Of a stretch of DNA of 5,344 nucleotides, positions 1 to 5,344 are shown piece by piece. The position numbers and the translations under genes are program-made. Source of the DNA: Deltaproteobacteria bacterium (GTDB taxonomy: Bacteria > Myxococcota_A > UBA796 > UBA9615). The DNA is taken from positions 1 through 5,344 of the forward strand of contig JAJDAI010000913.1 in assembly GCA_029261955.1 (NCBI GenBank). The letters run 5' to 3'. A model generated the notes under the pieces. That model saw nothing but the letters and a program-made list of their open reading frames with translations, was not told where the DNA came from and made no database searches. Position 1 is the first letter of the stretch; every line of letters begins with the position of its first letter.

Positions 1-532
1 TCACCGGCCCCACCGGCTCCAGGAGCAGCGCGAGCCGCTCCAGGCGGGGGTCCGGCTGCCCGTCCATGCGGCCCAGGGTGAAGCCGCCGGCGCTGGTCCG
101 CTCGAAGACGCCCGGCTCCGGCATGGATGCGCCCCAGCCCACGATCGCGCCCAGCACCGAGTCCGCGCCGGCGATGGCCGCGATGCGGTCTTCGCACAGC
201 CCGTTCTGGAAGGTCACGATCGCGCCGCCCTCGGCCAGGTGGGGCAGCGCCGCGCGGGCCGCGTCCTCCAGCTGCGGGGGCTGCGTCGCCATCAGGATCC
301 AGTCGAAGCGGTCCCCTGAAGCCAGCTCGCCGGCGGCCGTGCCTGGCACCGCGCGCGCTCCGTCCACGCCCCGCAGGACGAAGCCGCGCGACGCGATGGA
401 GGCCCGCACCGCGGGGTTGCGCGTCAGGGAGACCACGGCGCGCACCGGCCCGGCGGGGTGCGAGTTCAGGCCCGCCGCCACCGTGCCGCCGATGCCACCC
501 ACCCCCACGATCAGGACCCGCGTCGTCTTCAT
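1..532 (-). CDS. Ketopantoate reductase family protein (ApbA/PanE-like), C-terminal part outside the window
   Basis: Probably an NAD(P)H-dependent 2-oxo acid reductase of the ketopantoate reductase family, whose founding member makes pantoate for coenzyme A; cytoplasmic, no signal peptide. Only 177 residues are inside the window (full members are about 300). Seen: an N-terminal Rossmann strand and glycine loop (VLIVGVGGIGG, GxGxxG at 10-15), a Thr-Arg-Asn-Pro at 37-40 whose Arg38 matches the NADPH-phosphate-binding Arg of E. coli PanE, the family motif TFQNGL at 107-112 with the conserved Asn110, and a PEPGVFERTSAG stretch at 138-149 typical of the family. Odd: where PanE has the conserved Lys72 (LKAWQ) this protein has Gln84 (TQPPQ), so the substrate may not be ketopantoate. 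The ATG at 532-530 is preceded by AGGAGG. It follows the TonB receptor with 9 bases between stop and start, so it is probably the third gene of that operon. Family assignment is strong; the exact reaction is open. Confidence 0.85.
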   Translation of the reverse strand, partial: MKTTRVLIVGVGGIGGTVAAGLNSHPAGPVRAVVSLTRNPAVRASIASRGFVLRGVDGARAVPGTAAGELASGDRFDWILMATQPPQLEDAARAALPHLAEGGAIVTFQNGLCEDRIAAIAGADSVLGAIVGWGASMPEPGVFERTSAGGFTLGRMDGQPDPRLERLALLLEPVGPV

Positions 533-537
533 GGCCC

Positions 538-543
538 CCTCCT
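538..543 (-). promoter_or_regulatory. Shine-Dalgarno of the KPR-like gene, overlapping the receptor stop
   Basis: On the minus strand AGGAGG lies 5 bases before the ATG at 532. Its first two bases are the last two of the receptor's TAG stop (544-542), an arrangement typical of translational coupling. It fixes the start of the KPR-like gene. Confidence 0.8.
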
Positions 544-2887
544 ACCAGTCCGCCCGCAGGCCGAGCCAGGGCAAGATGGACGGAAGGAAGTCGAGATCGC
601 GGCATTCGGGCAGGCCGGCGGTCCGCGAACCCGAGGGGCAGTCCTCGATGGCGCCGCCTCCCGCGAGGATCGCCGTCACCTCGACGGAGCCGCGCAGGCG
701 CCAGGTGCGGAAGCGGTGCGTGCCCTCGATGCGCGCCGAGGCCCGGTGCAGATCGGCGCGCCGGTGCCCGACCAGCGAGTTCACGGCCCACAGCGCGGTG
801 CGGCCGTCGTCCTGGATGACCCGGTCGAGCTCCGCCACGGCCCAGCCGCTGCGGAAGAGGTAGTCGGCCGAGATGTGCCAGGCGCGGTGCCGGCCGATCG
901 TGACGTCGACCCCTGCGTGCGCGAAGTGGCGCCGGTCCCCGACGGCGGGGCTCTCGGCGGGCAGGGCGGTCGCGAGGGGGTTGGTGCGCGTGCTGGTGGA
1001 CAGGCCGTAGGCCGCGCTGGCGCCGAAGCGGCCGCGTCGCAGGTTCAGCGTGACGTCGAGCCCCGAAGCCGCGCCGTAGCCGTCGTTGCTCAGCTCGGCC
1101 GGGCCCTCGTCGGGGGACACCACCAGCCGGTCGTAGGCCCGGTGCCAACCCTCGACCCGGGCCACGAGGCCGAAGGGCAGGGCCTGGCTGGCGGAGCCGG
1201 TGATGTGGAAGGCGCGCTCGGGAAGCAGCTCGCGCGGTGCCAGGGACGGCTCGAGCGACAGCACGTCGAGGCGCTGCTGGTGGATGAGCGCGAAGGACGC
1301 GTCGATGGTCGTGCCGGTGGGCAGCGGCAGGTTCAGGGCCAGCCGCGGCGAGGCGTGGGGCTGCTGCGCGCGGTTCCAGAGCGAGGCCCTCAAGCCGGCC
1401 CGGATGCCCAGCGGTCCCACGACCTCCCGGAAGGTCGCGTCCAACCACACGACGACCTCGGGCACCCACAGGCTCTCGTCCAACTCCAGCAGCGGCGCGT
1501 CCAGCTCGGCGAGCGGCAACCAGGCCCAGCTGGGCACCGCGCGGGTGTCCCGGAAGCTGCCCTCGAAGCGGCGCAGGGTCGAGCTGGCTTCCAGGCCGAA
1601 GGCCACGTCCTTGTGGGGGTCGATGGCGTGGTCGAAGCGGGCTCGAAGGTGGGTGCGGTGGCTGTCGTCCGACCAGCTGCGGGGCAGCACGTAGCCGAAG
1701 TCGGGGTCCTCGGGCTCGGACTCGAGGCCGCTGCTGTGGGCGAGCTGGAGCGAGATCGCCGAGCCCAGGCCGACCCGGTGTTCCCAATCGATGGAGCCGC
1801 CGACCGTCGCGTGGCGCTCGTTCACGTCGTCCCACTGGAAGCGGTCCTGGGACGCGTAGAACGTCGCGCGCAGCGTGTGCCGGGGCGCGACCTGGCCGCG
1901 GTAGCGCAGGAAGTACTCGCCGTAGTCGCCCGAGGGCGGGTCGCCCTCGATGCCGTCGAACAGGCTCGCGGCGGCCAGGTAGCCCGCCACGAAGGACTGC
2001 CGAACCCCGAGCGTGAGCGCGTGCTGCCGGCCCGCGTCGAGGGCCACCGAGCCCATGACCGACGCGCCGAGCAGGTTCAGGTCGACGGTCCCGTCGAAGC
2101 GATCCGTGGGCTCCTCGCGGTAGCGGGCGTAGAGGCCGCCGGTCAGCGAATCGGGCCGGTCCGCGGGCGGGGCGGAGGCGTAGAGGTCGAGCCCGTCCAG
2201 CAGATCCCGGTTGAACAGCGACACCAGGCCCGTGAGGTGCGTGAGGTGCTGGATGCGGATGCCGTCGATCTCGACCGTGACCTCGTCCTCGGGTGCGCCG
2301 CGGATCATCACGAAGGCCTGGTTCCCGACGTCGCCGCCGGTCTCGGGCAGGGCCTGGAGCGCGCGCAGCGGGTCGGCGAGCGCGCCCGGTTGCCGCTCGA
2401 GATCGCGGGCCGAGAAGGAGCGCAGCCCCGGGTCGAGCCCCCGGTCCCCGCGCAGGGGCTGGCGCTCCGTGACACGCCAGGGCGGATCGCTGCGCACGAC
2501 GGTCTGGTTCTCGGCCCGGCGCCCCCGCTTGAGCAGCAACTCCAGGCTCAGCTCCTCGCCGAGCAGCAGCTCGACGGGCACGGTCAGGCGCCGGTAGCCC
2601 TCGGCCGCGACCACCAGCTCCTGCGCCCCGGCCGGGGCGGAGAAGCGGTGGTGCCCCTCCGCGTCCGCGAGCGCGTCCAGCTCGCCCAGGGCCAGGGTCG
2701 CGAAGCCCACGGGCTCCCGCGTGCGCGCGTCCAGCACGGTGACCGAGAGGCTGGCCTCGGCCGGCACGGCGCTGATCAGGAGGGTGGGCGAGTCCGGGCT
2801 CGCGGGGCTGGGGCCCTGGACCTCGTCGTCCTGGGCGGAGGCGCCGCCGGCCACCAGCAGCGCCAGCCCCGCGATCGCCGCCCGCAC
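542..2887 (-). CDS. TonB-dependent outer-membrane receptor with N-terminal carboxypeptidase-regulatory-like domain
   Basis: A 781-residue outer-membrane beta-barrel receptor, of the type that takes up a ligand using TonB energy; the ligand cannot be told from sequence. Domains in order: signal peptide 1-18 (Arg2, hydrophobic core, ASA|Q cleavage); Pro/Ser linker to about 45; carboxypeptidase-regulatory-like beta-sandwich about 46-120 (VLDARTREPVGFATL, then DAEGHHRF, then VVAAEGYRR); a possible TonB-box-like ENQTVVR at 126-132; plug about 135-255 (ARDLERQPG, FVMIRGAPEDEV, VEIDGIRI); then a barrel to an aromatic C-terminus (LGLRADW). Barrel signs include the SNDGYGAASGLDVTLNLRRG and VGDRRHFAHAGVDV segments. 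The only two cysteines, 750 and 762, lie close to the end. The GTG at 2887-2885 was chosen because it sits directly before the signal peptide and 2 bases after the amidase stop; the frame stays open far upstream, but that part is a shadow of the amidase. No clear Shine-Dalgarno, so translation probably depends on coupling. The barrel is on the small side for the family. Confidence 0.88.
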   Translation of the reverse strand: MRAAIAGLALLVAGGASAQDDEVQGPSPASPDSPTLLISAVPAEASLSVTVLDARTREPVGFATLALGELDALADAEGHHRFSAPAGAQELVVAAEGYRRLTVPVELLLGEELSLELLLKRGRRAENQTVVRSDPPWRVTERQPLRGDRGLDPGLRSFSARDLERQPGALADPLRALQALPETGGDVGNQAFVMIRGAPEDEVTVEIDGIRIQHLTHLTGLVSLFNRDLLDGLDLYASAPPADRPDSLTGGLYARYREEPTDRFDGTVDLNLLGASVMGSVALDAGRQHALTLGVRQSFVAGYLAAASLFDGIEGDPPSGDYGEYFLRYRGQVAPRHTLRATFYASQDRFQWDDVNERHATVGGSIDWEHRVGLGSAISLQLAHSSGLESEPEDPDFGYVLPRSWSDDSHRTHLRARFDHAIDPHKDVAFGLEASSTLRRFEGSFRDTRAVPSWAWLPLAELDAPLLELDESLWVPEVVVWLDATFREVVGPLGIRAGLRASLWNRAQQPHASPRLALNLPLPTGTTIDASFALIHQQRLDVLSLEPSLAPRELLPERAFHITGSASQALPFGLVARVEGWHRAYDRLVVSPDEGPAELSNDGYGAASGLDVTLNLRRGRFGASAAYGLSTSTRTNPLATALPAESPAVGDRRHFAHAGVDVTIGRHRAWHISADYLFRSGWAVAELDRVIQDDGRTALWAVNSLVGHRRADLHRASARIEGTHRFRTWRLRGSVEVTAILAGGGAIEDCPSGSRTAGLPECRDLDFLPSILPWLGLRADW

Positions 2888-2889
2888 GC

Positions 2890-4329
2890 TCAGACCCGGG
2901 CCATCGAGGGCGGCACCCAGCCGCCGAAGGCGCGCTCCAGCTCCATCGCGCCGGCGATGCAGAGCTCGTCCCGCCCGTAGGGCCCCACCACCTGCACGCC
3001 GAGCGGCAGCCCGCGCCGGTCCAGGCCGAGCGGCGTCTGGGTGGCCGGCAGCATCATCACGTTGAGGATGGCGGTGTAGACCCACTGGAAGGGCTGGAGC
3101 AGCGGGGCGTAGTGCCGCGGCGCGGTCTGGGCGTAGGAGGGGAAGAGCAGGATGCCGTCGTCCCCGAGCTCCCGCGCCAGCTCGGCCCGGAGCTGCTCGC
3201 CCAGCTTCACGAAGCGATCCCCGCGCCCCTTCGGGAAGTCGGCGGTCCACTCGAAGGCGGCCAGCAGGATGGCGGGCAAGGTGTGCTGCCCGCGCCCGCT
3301 CGCCCAGCGCAGCAGCTCCATGGTCCCGCTCACGGGCGTCCCGTTGCCCAGCAGCTCCGAAAAGCTGTGGCCCCCGTGCGCGTGCAGCGACGCGCCCCAG
3401 ATGTCGTAGCTCATCTGCAGCAGGGGGATGCGGCAGCGCTTGACGTCGGCGCCGAGCGAGGCGAAGTGCTCTGCTGCCCGCTCCTGCGCCCGCCGCAGCT
3501 CTGCGGAGACGGGCGTGGTGCCGTTGTCGGGCACCGTGAGCACGCGCCGGCCCTCGAAACTCACGGTGCCCGGATCGCCCAGCTCGAAGTCCTCGCACTC
3601 CTCGTCGCGCCCGTCCGGCCCGGCGAGGATGCGCAGCAGCGGCATGAGGTCCTCCGCCTTGCGGCAGAGCGGGCCCGTCGTCAGGTACTTGAGCGCGCGG
3701 CCCGTGGCCTGCGGGAACTGCCCCGTCGCCGGCACGAGGCCGCCGCTGGGCTTGTGGCCGAAGACCCCGTTGAAGAAGGCCGGCATGCGGATGGAGCCGC
3801 CCACGTCGCTGCCCAGCCCGAAAGGCGAGGCCCCCGCGCCGATGATCGCGCCTTCCCCGCCCGAGCTGCCGCCGACGATGCGCGTGGGGTCGTAGGGGTT
3901 GTTGGTGCGGCCGTAGACGCGGTTGTCCGACTCGAGCCACATGCACAGCTCGGAGACGTTCGTGACGCCCATGGGGATGGCCCCCGCGGCGCGGAGCCGC
4001 GCGACCGTCGTGGCGTCCTGCGCGGGCTTCATGCCCCGGCGGGCCGGCAGCCCCGAGGTCTGCTGCATGCCCTCGAGCGCGAAGCACTCCTTGATGGTGC
4101 AGGGCACGCCGAGCAGCGGCGCCAGCTCCCCGCCGGCCTTCACGAGCCGATCCGCGGCTTCGGCTTCGGCGCGCGCCGTCTCGAAGCGGTCCTGGACCAC
4201 GGCGTTGAGCACCGGGTTCGCGCGCTCGATCGCCGCGATGTGCGCGTCGGTCACCTCGCGTGAGGTCCAGTCGCCTTCGCGGATTCCGCGGGCGAGATCG
4301 GTGGCTGATCGATGGGTCAGGGGAGCCAA
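2890..4329 (-). CDS. Amidase-signature hydrolase, FAAH2-like
   Basis: A 479-residue cytoplasmic serine amidase that hydrolyses an amide bond to a carboxylate and an amine or ammonia. The Ser-cisSer-Lys triad is complete: Lys80 (PCTIKE), Ser155 (GGSSGGEG) and nucleophile Ser179 (VGGSIRMP). The spacings, 75 and 24 residues, equal those of mammalian FAAH (Lys142, Ser217, Ser241). Several stretches resemble vertebrate fatty-acid amide hydrolase 2 as remembered: the segment after Ser179 with FFNGVFGHKPS, the middle GDDGILLFPSYAQTAP, and the end GLPLGVQVV followed by FGGWV. Length fits a stand-alone amidase; there is no GatB or allophanate partner and no N-terminal membrane anchor. The start is a TTG (4329-4327): an in-frame TGA lies 12 codons upstream, no ATG or GTG precedes it, and the family N-terminus (SATDLARGIREGDWTSREV) begins 7 residues later. 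No good Shine-Dalgarno is seen. It is the first gene of the minus-strand operon. FAAH-like chemistry does not prove a fatty-amide substrate; it could equally act on other aliphatic or aryl amides. Confidence 0.9.
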   Translation of the reverse strand: MAPLTHRSATDLARGIREGDWTSREVTDAHIAAIERANPVLNAVVQDRFETARAEAEAADRLVKAGGELAPLLGVPCTIKECFALEGMQQTSGLPARRGMKPAQDATTVARLRAAGAIPMGVTNVSELCMWLESDNRVYGRTNNPYDPTRIVGGSSGGEGAIIGAGASPFGLGSDVGGSIRMPAFFNGVFGHKPSGGLVPATGQFPQATGRALKYLTTGPLCRKAEDLMPLLRILAGPDGRDEECEDFELGDPGTVSFEGRRVLTVPDNGTTPVSAELRRAQERAAEHFASLGADVKRCRIPLLQMSYDIWGASLHAHGGHSFSELLGNGTPVSGTMELLRWASGRGQHTLPAILLAAFEWTADFPKGRGDRFVKLGEQLRAELARELGDDGILLFPSYAQTAPRHYAPLLQPFQWVYTAILNVMMLPATQTPLGLDRRGLPLGVQVVGPYGRDELCIAGAMELERAFGGWVPPSMARV

Positions 4330-4337
4330 GGCGCCGC

Positions 4338-4366
4338 AGGTTCGCCCAGGGTTCGGGTGTGGTCAA
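4338..4366 (-). promoter_or_regulatory. Candidate promoter of the amidase-receptor operon
   Basis: On the minus strand TTGACC (4366-4361) matches five of six bases of the -35 consensus. A 17-base spacer leads to GAACCT (4343-4338), a weak -10. Transcription would begin close to the TTG start codon at 4329, which would make the message leaderless or nearly so and would explain the missing Shine-Dalgarno. The -35 is good, the -10 poor. Confidence 0.35.
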
Positions 4367-4394
4367 CGGCGGGCGGCGAGCCGGCGCTTGCGGC

Positions 4395-4400
4395 TAGGCT
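4395..4400 (+). promoter_or_regulatory. Candidate -10 element of the lipoprotein gene
   Basis: TAGGCT fits the TAnnnT core of a sigma-70-type -10 and ends 7 bases before the ATG at 4408. No Shine-Dalgarno lies between them, so the transcript would start at or next to the A of the ATG, that is, a leaderless mRNA. No convincing -35 is seen about 17 bases upstream (GGCGGC there). Confidence 0.4.
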
Positions 4401-4407
4401 CTGCGCC

Positions 4408-5208
4408 ATGCGCCTGCACCTCCTCCTGGCCCTCGCCCTCTTGGGCTGCCCCGAAGACCCGGACGCCGGCTTCGGCGGACAGCAGCCGCCGCTGGAAGGC
4501 GAAGACCCCACGCCGGGCGAGCCCAAGCTCGCCGAGGACACCACGCTCATCAGCGTCGATGAGAGCCTCCGCACGATCATGGTGATCGACGCGCTGACCG
4601 GGGAGGGGAGGGCGGCCGTGCCCCTCGCCGATGGCTTCCCCGGCTCCTGTTCCACCGTCTTCACGCGTGGCGGCACCCTCTACATGAGCTCCGGCAGCCA
4701 CCTCTGGCGCATGGACCCCTGCACCGGCGAGGGCGAGCTGATCGGCGCCTACCCTGACGACGCGTTCATCTGCGGCATGGCCTCGCGCGATCTGAACGAT
4801 CTCTACGGCCTGGACGTGCTCAACGGCCAGCTCGTCTCCATCGATCCCTACACGGCGGAGCTGACCGAACTCGGGTGGACGGGCGTCTACTGGCAGGGGC
4901 ACGGGCTGACCTGGGACGAAGCCAACGACCGCTTCCTGGCCATCAACGGCGCCGAGGACTTCCTCTACGAGCTGGACGCCGACACGGGCGAGGCCAACTA
5001 CCTGACGGAGCTCGACCACGACTTCCAGGGCGTCGGCGTGGAGGTGGATCCGGTCAGCGGCACCCTCTTTGGCTGCACGACGGGCAACCGCCTGCTCGCG
5101 GTCGACGTGCCCACCGGCCAGGTCAGCGAGCTGGGCACGATCGGACCGGCCGAGGACTGCAACGATCTCGGCGCCACCTGGATCGCCGTGCCCTGCCTGC
5201 AGGAGTGA
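4408..5208 (+). CDS. Secreted lipoprotein with five beta-propeller-like repeats
   Basis: A 266-residue exported lipoprotein of unknown function; I recognise no named family. Signal peptide: MRLHLLLALALLGC, short, with Arg2 and His4, and a lipobox LLGC giving lipidated Cys14. An acidic, Pro/Gly-rich linker follows (15-43). The rest is five repeats, each carrying a D-x-x-T-G/A turn after a strand of the form LxxVD or LxxID: DALTG at 61, DPCTG at 103, DPYTA at 146, DADTG at 190, DVPTG at 233. The steps are 42, 43, 44 and 43 residues. This is the pattern of bladed propellers (YVTN, SMP-30 or NHL-like), which bind ligands or proteins or, less often, act as lactonases or lyases. No catalytic residues can be assigned. 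Six cysteines beyond the lipid one (81, 105, 122, 223, 251, 263) could form disulfides in the periplasm or at the surface. The ATG at 4408 was preferred over an upstream ATG at 4312 because it begins the lipoprotein signal exactly. Divergent from the amidase; no Shine-Dalgarno. Confidence 0.8.
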   Translation: MRLHLLLALALLGCPEDPDAGFGGQQPPLEGEDPTPGEPKLAEDTTLISVDESLRTIMVIDALTGEGRAAVPLADGFPGSCSTVFTRGGTLYMSSGSHLWRMDPCTGEGELIGAYPDDAFICGMASRDLNDLYGLDVLNGQLVSIDPYTAELTELGWTGVYWQGHGLTWDEANDRFLAINGAEDFLYELDADTGEANYLTELDHDFQGVGVEVDPVSGTLFGCTTGNRLLAVDVPTGQVSELGTIGPAEDCNDLGATWIAVPCLQE

Positions 5209-5245
5209 GCACCCCGAAGCCGGCTTGACCGCGCATCGCTCCAGG

Positions 5246-5274
5246 TTCATGCTCCGCACTCTGATAGTGATAAT
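5246..5274 (+). promoter_or_regulatory. Candidate promoter overlapping the Fur box
   Basis: TTCATG (5246-5251) and GATAAT (5269-5274) are 17 bases apart. The -10 matches five of six consensus bases and lies inside the Fur box, so bound Fur would block RNA polymerase; the -35 is weak (TT-A only). Transcription would start around 5281, leaving a leader of about 26 bases before the ATG at 5308. Confidence 0.4.
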
Positions 5275-5281
5275 CATTATC
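5263..5281 (+). promoter_or_regulatory. Fur box (ferric uptake regulator operator)
   Basis: GATAGTGATAATCATTATC matches the 19-base E. coli Fur consensus GATAATGATAATCATTATC at 18 of 19 positions. The inner part, TGATAATCATTATCA (5268-5282), is a perfect 7-1-7 inverted repeat of the classical Fur motif. It is a sharp A+T-rich island in G+C-rich DNA, 26 bases before the ATG at 5308. Known biology: Fe2+-Fur binds such sites and represses when iron is plentiful. It belongs to the rightward gene at 5308, not to the lipoprotein that ends at 5208. Confidence 0.88.
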
Positions 5282-5294
5282 AACTAAGTGCTCT

Positions 5295-5302
5295 GGGAGG
5301 AG
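5295..5302 (+). promoter_or_regulatory. Shine-Dalgarno of the Fur-controlled gene
   Basis: GGGAGGAG ends 5 bases before the ATG at 5308. This is the strongest ribosome-binding site on the plus strand and fixes the start of a gene that is otherwise almost wholly outside the window. Confidence 0.8.
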
Positions 5303-5307
5303 CCCAC

Positions 5308-5344
5308 ATGCTGACCTGGTACCTCGTGCTCCGGTGGGTGCACG
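5308..5344 (+). CDS. Start of a probable iron-regulated membrane protein (partial)
   Basis: Only 12 codons are present: MLTWYLVLRWVH, then the window ends. The stretch is hydrophobic with two Trp, one Arg and a His, which suits the beginning of a transmembrane helix in a polytopic inner-membrane protein. Such LxWxH starts occur in DUF2269, CopD or HemJ-type proteins, but this is far too little to name a family. A strong Shine-Dalgarno and a Fur box directly upstream support a real gene derepressed under iron limitation. Confidence 0.65.
   Translation, partial: MLTWYLVLRWVH

Noticed and set aside
458..2980. Plus-strand open frame of 840 codons antisense to the receptor
   Set aside because: Composition is that of a G+C-rich antisense shadow (Arg, Val, Gln, Ala-rich, no motifs). 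The opposite strand encodes a receptor with clear domains.
3112..4263. Plus-strand open frame of 383 codons antisense to the amidase
   Set aside because: No domain or ribosome-binding site; the minus strand holds a complete amidase with its catalytic triad over the same bases.
2888..4366. Minus-strand frame open from 4366 through the receptor, which could be read as a 1274-residue fusion protein
   Set aside because: The part upstream of 2887 is an Arg/Ala/Gly-rich out-of-frame shadow of the amidase with no domain signs, whereas a clean signal peptide begins at the GTG at 2887.
4312..4407. Upstream ATG at 4312 extending the lipoprotein by 32 residues
   Set aside because: The extension would bury the lipoprotein signal peptide, overlaps the amidase start and covers the candidate -10; the ATG at 4408 fits the signal peptide exactly.
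5217..5226. AAGCCGGCTT palindrome just after the lipoprotein stop, as a terminator
   Set aside because: There is no loop between the arms, the stem would be only 5 bases, and no T-run follows.
5225..5230. TTGACC as the -35 of the gene at 5308
   Set aside because: No -10-like hexamer lies 16-18 bases downstream (CATGCT region), and the better -10, GATAAT at 5269, would be 38 bases away.
4363..5283. Minus-strand open frame of 306 codons antisense to the lipoprotein
   Set aside because: It would begin inside the Fur box region without a ribosome-binding site and shows no family motif; the plus strand has a lipobox and regular repeats.

Overview
The window is visibly G+C-rich (about 70% by eye) and bacterial. 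An outer-membrane TonB-dependent receptor shows the organism is Gram-negative. The Pro/Glu/Asp-rich lipoprotein linker, the carboxypeptidase-regulatory-type extension on the receptor, and a TAGGCT -10-like element just before an ATG without a Shine-Dalgarno all fit Myxococcota or related former deltaproteobacteria. That assignment is inference; no marker gene is present.

Layout. On the minus strand (reading right to left, 4329 to 1) three genes are packed head to tail: a FAAH2-like amidase-signature hydrolase (2890-4329, TTG start), a TonB-dependent receptor with an N-terminal carboxypeptidase-regulatory-like domain (542-2887, GTG start, 2 bases after the amidase stop), and a ketopantoate reductase-family NAD(P)-dependent enzyme (532 to beyond position 1, 8-9 bases after the receptor stop, with its Shine-Dalgarno overlapping that stop). 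They look like one transcript with translational coupling. On the plus strand, divergent from the amidase across 78 bases, lies a secreted lipoprotein (4408-5208) built of five regular ~43-residue beta-propeller-like repeats. After it come a near-perfect Fur box (5263-5281), a strong Shine-Dalgarno and the first 12 codons of a probable membrane protein cut off by the window edge (5308-5344).

How the parts may work together. The receptor would bring a ligand across the outer membrane; the cytoplasmic amidase would hydrolyse an amide, and the KPR-like oxidoreductase could act on a keto acid. The physical coupling is seen; a shared substrate is only an inference. The right-edge gene is very probably iron-repressed through Fur. 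The Fur box is about 0.9 kb from the receptor operon start and faces the other way, so nothing shows that the receptor itself is iron-regulated.

No RNA genes, mobile elements, CRISPR arrays, phage genes or convincing terminators were seen. No clearly undescribed system is visible; the best leads are the receptor-amidase-KPR operon, the regular five-repeat lipoprotein, and the Fur-controlled gene at the edge.
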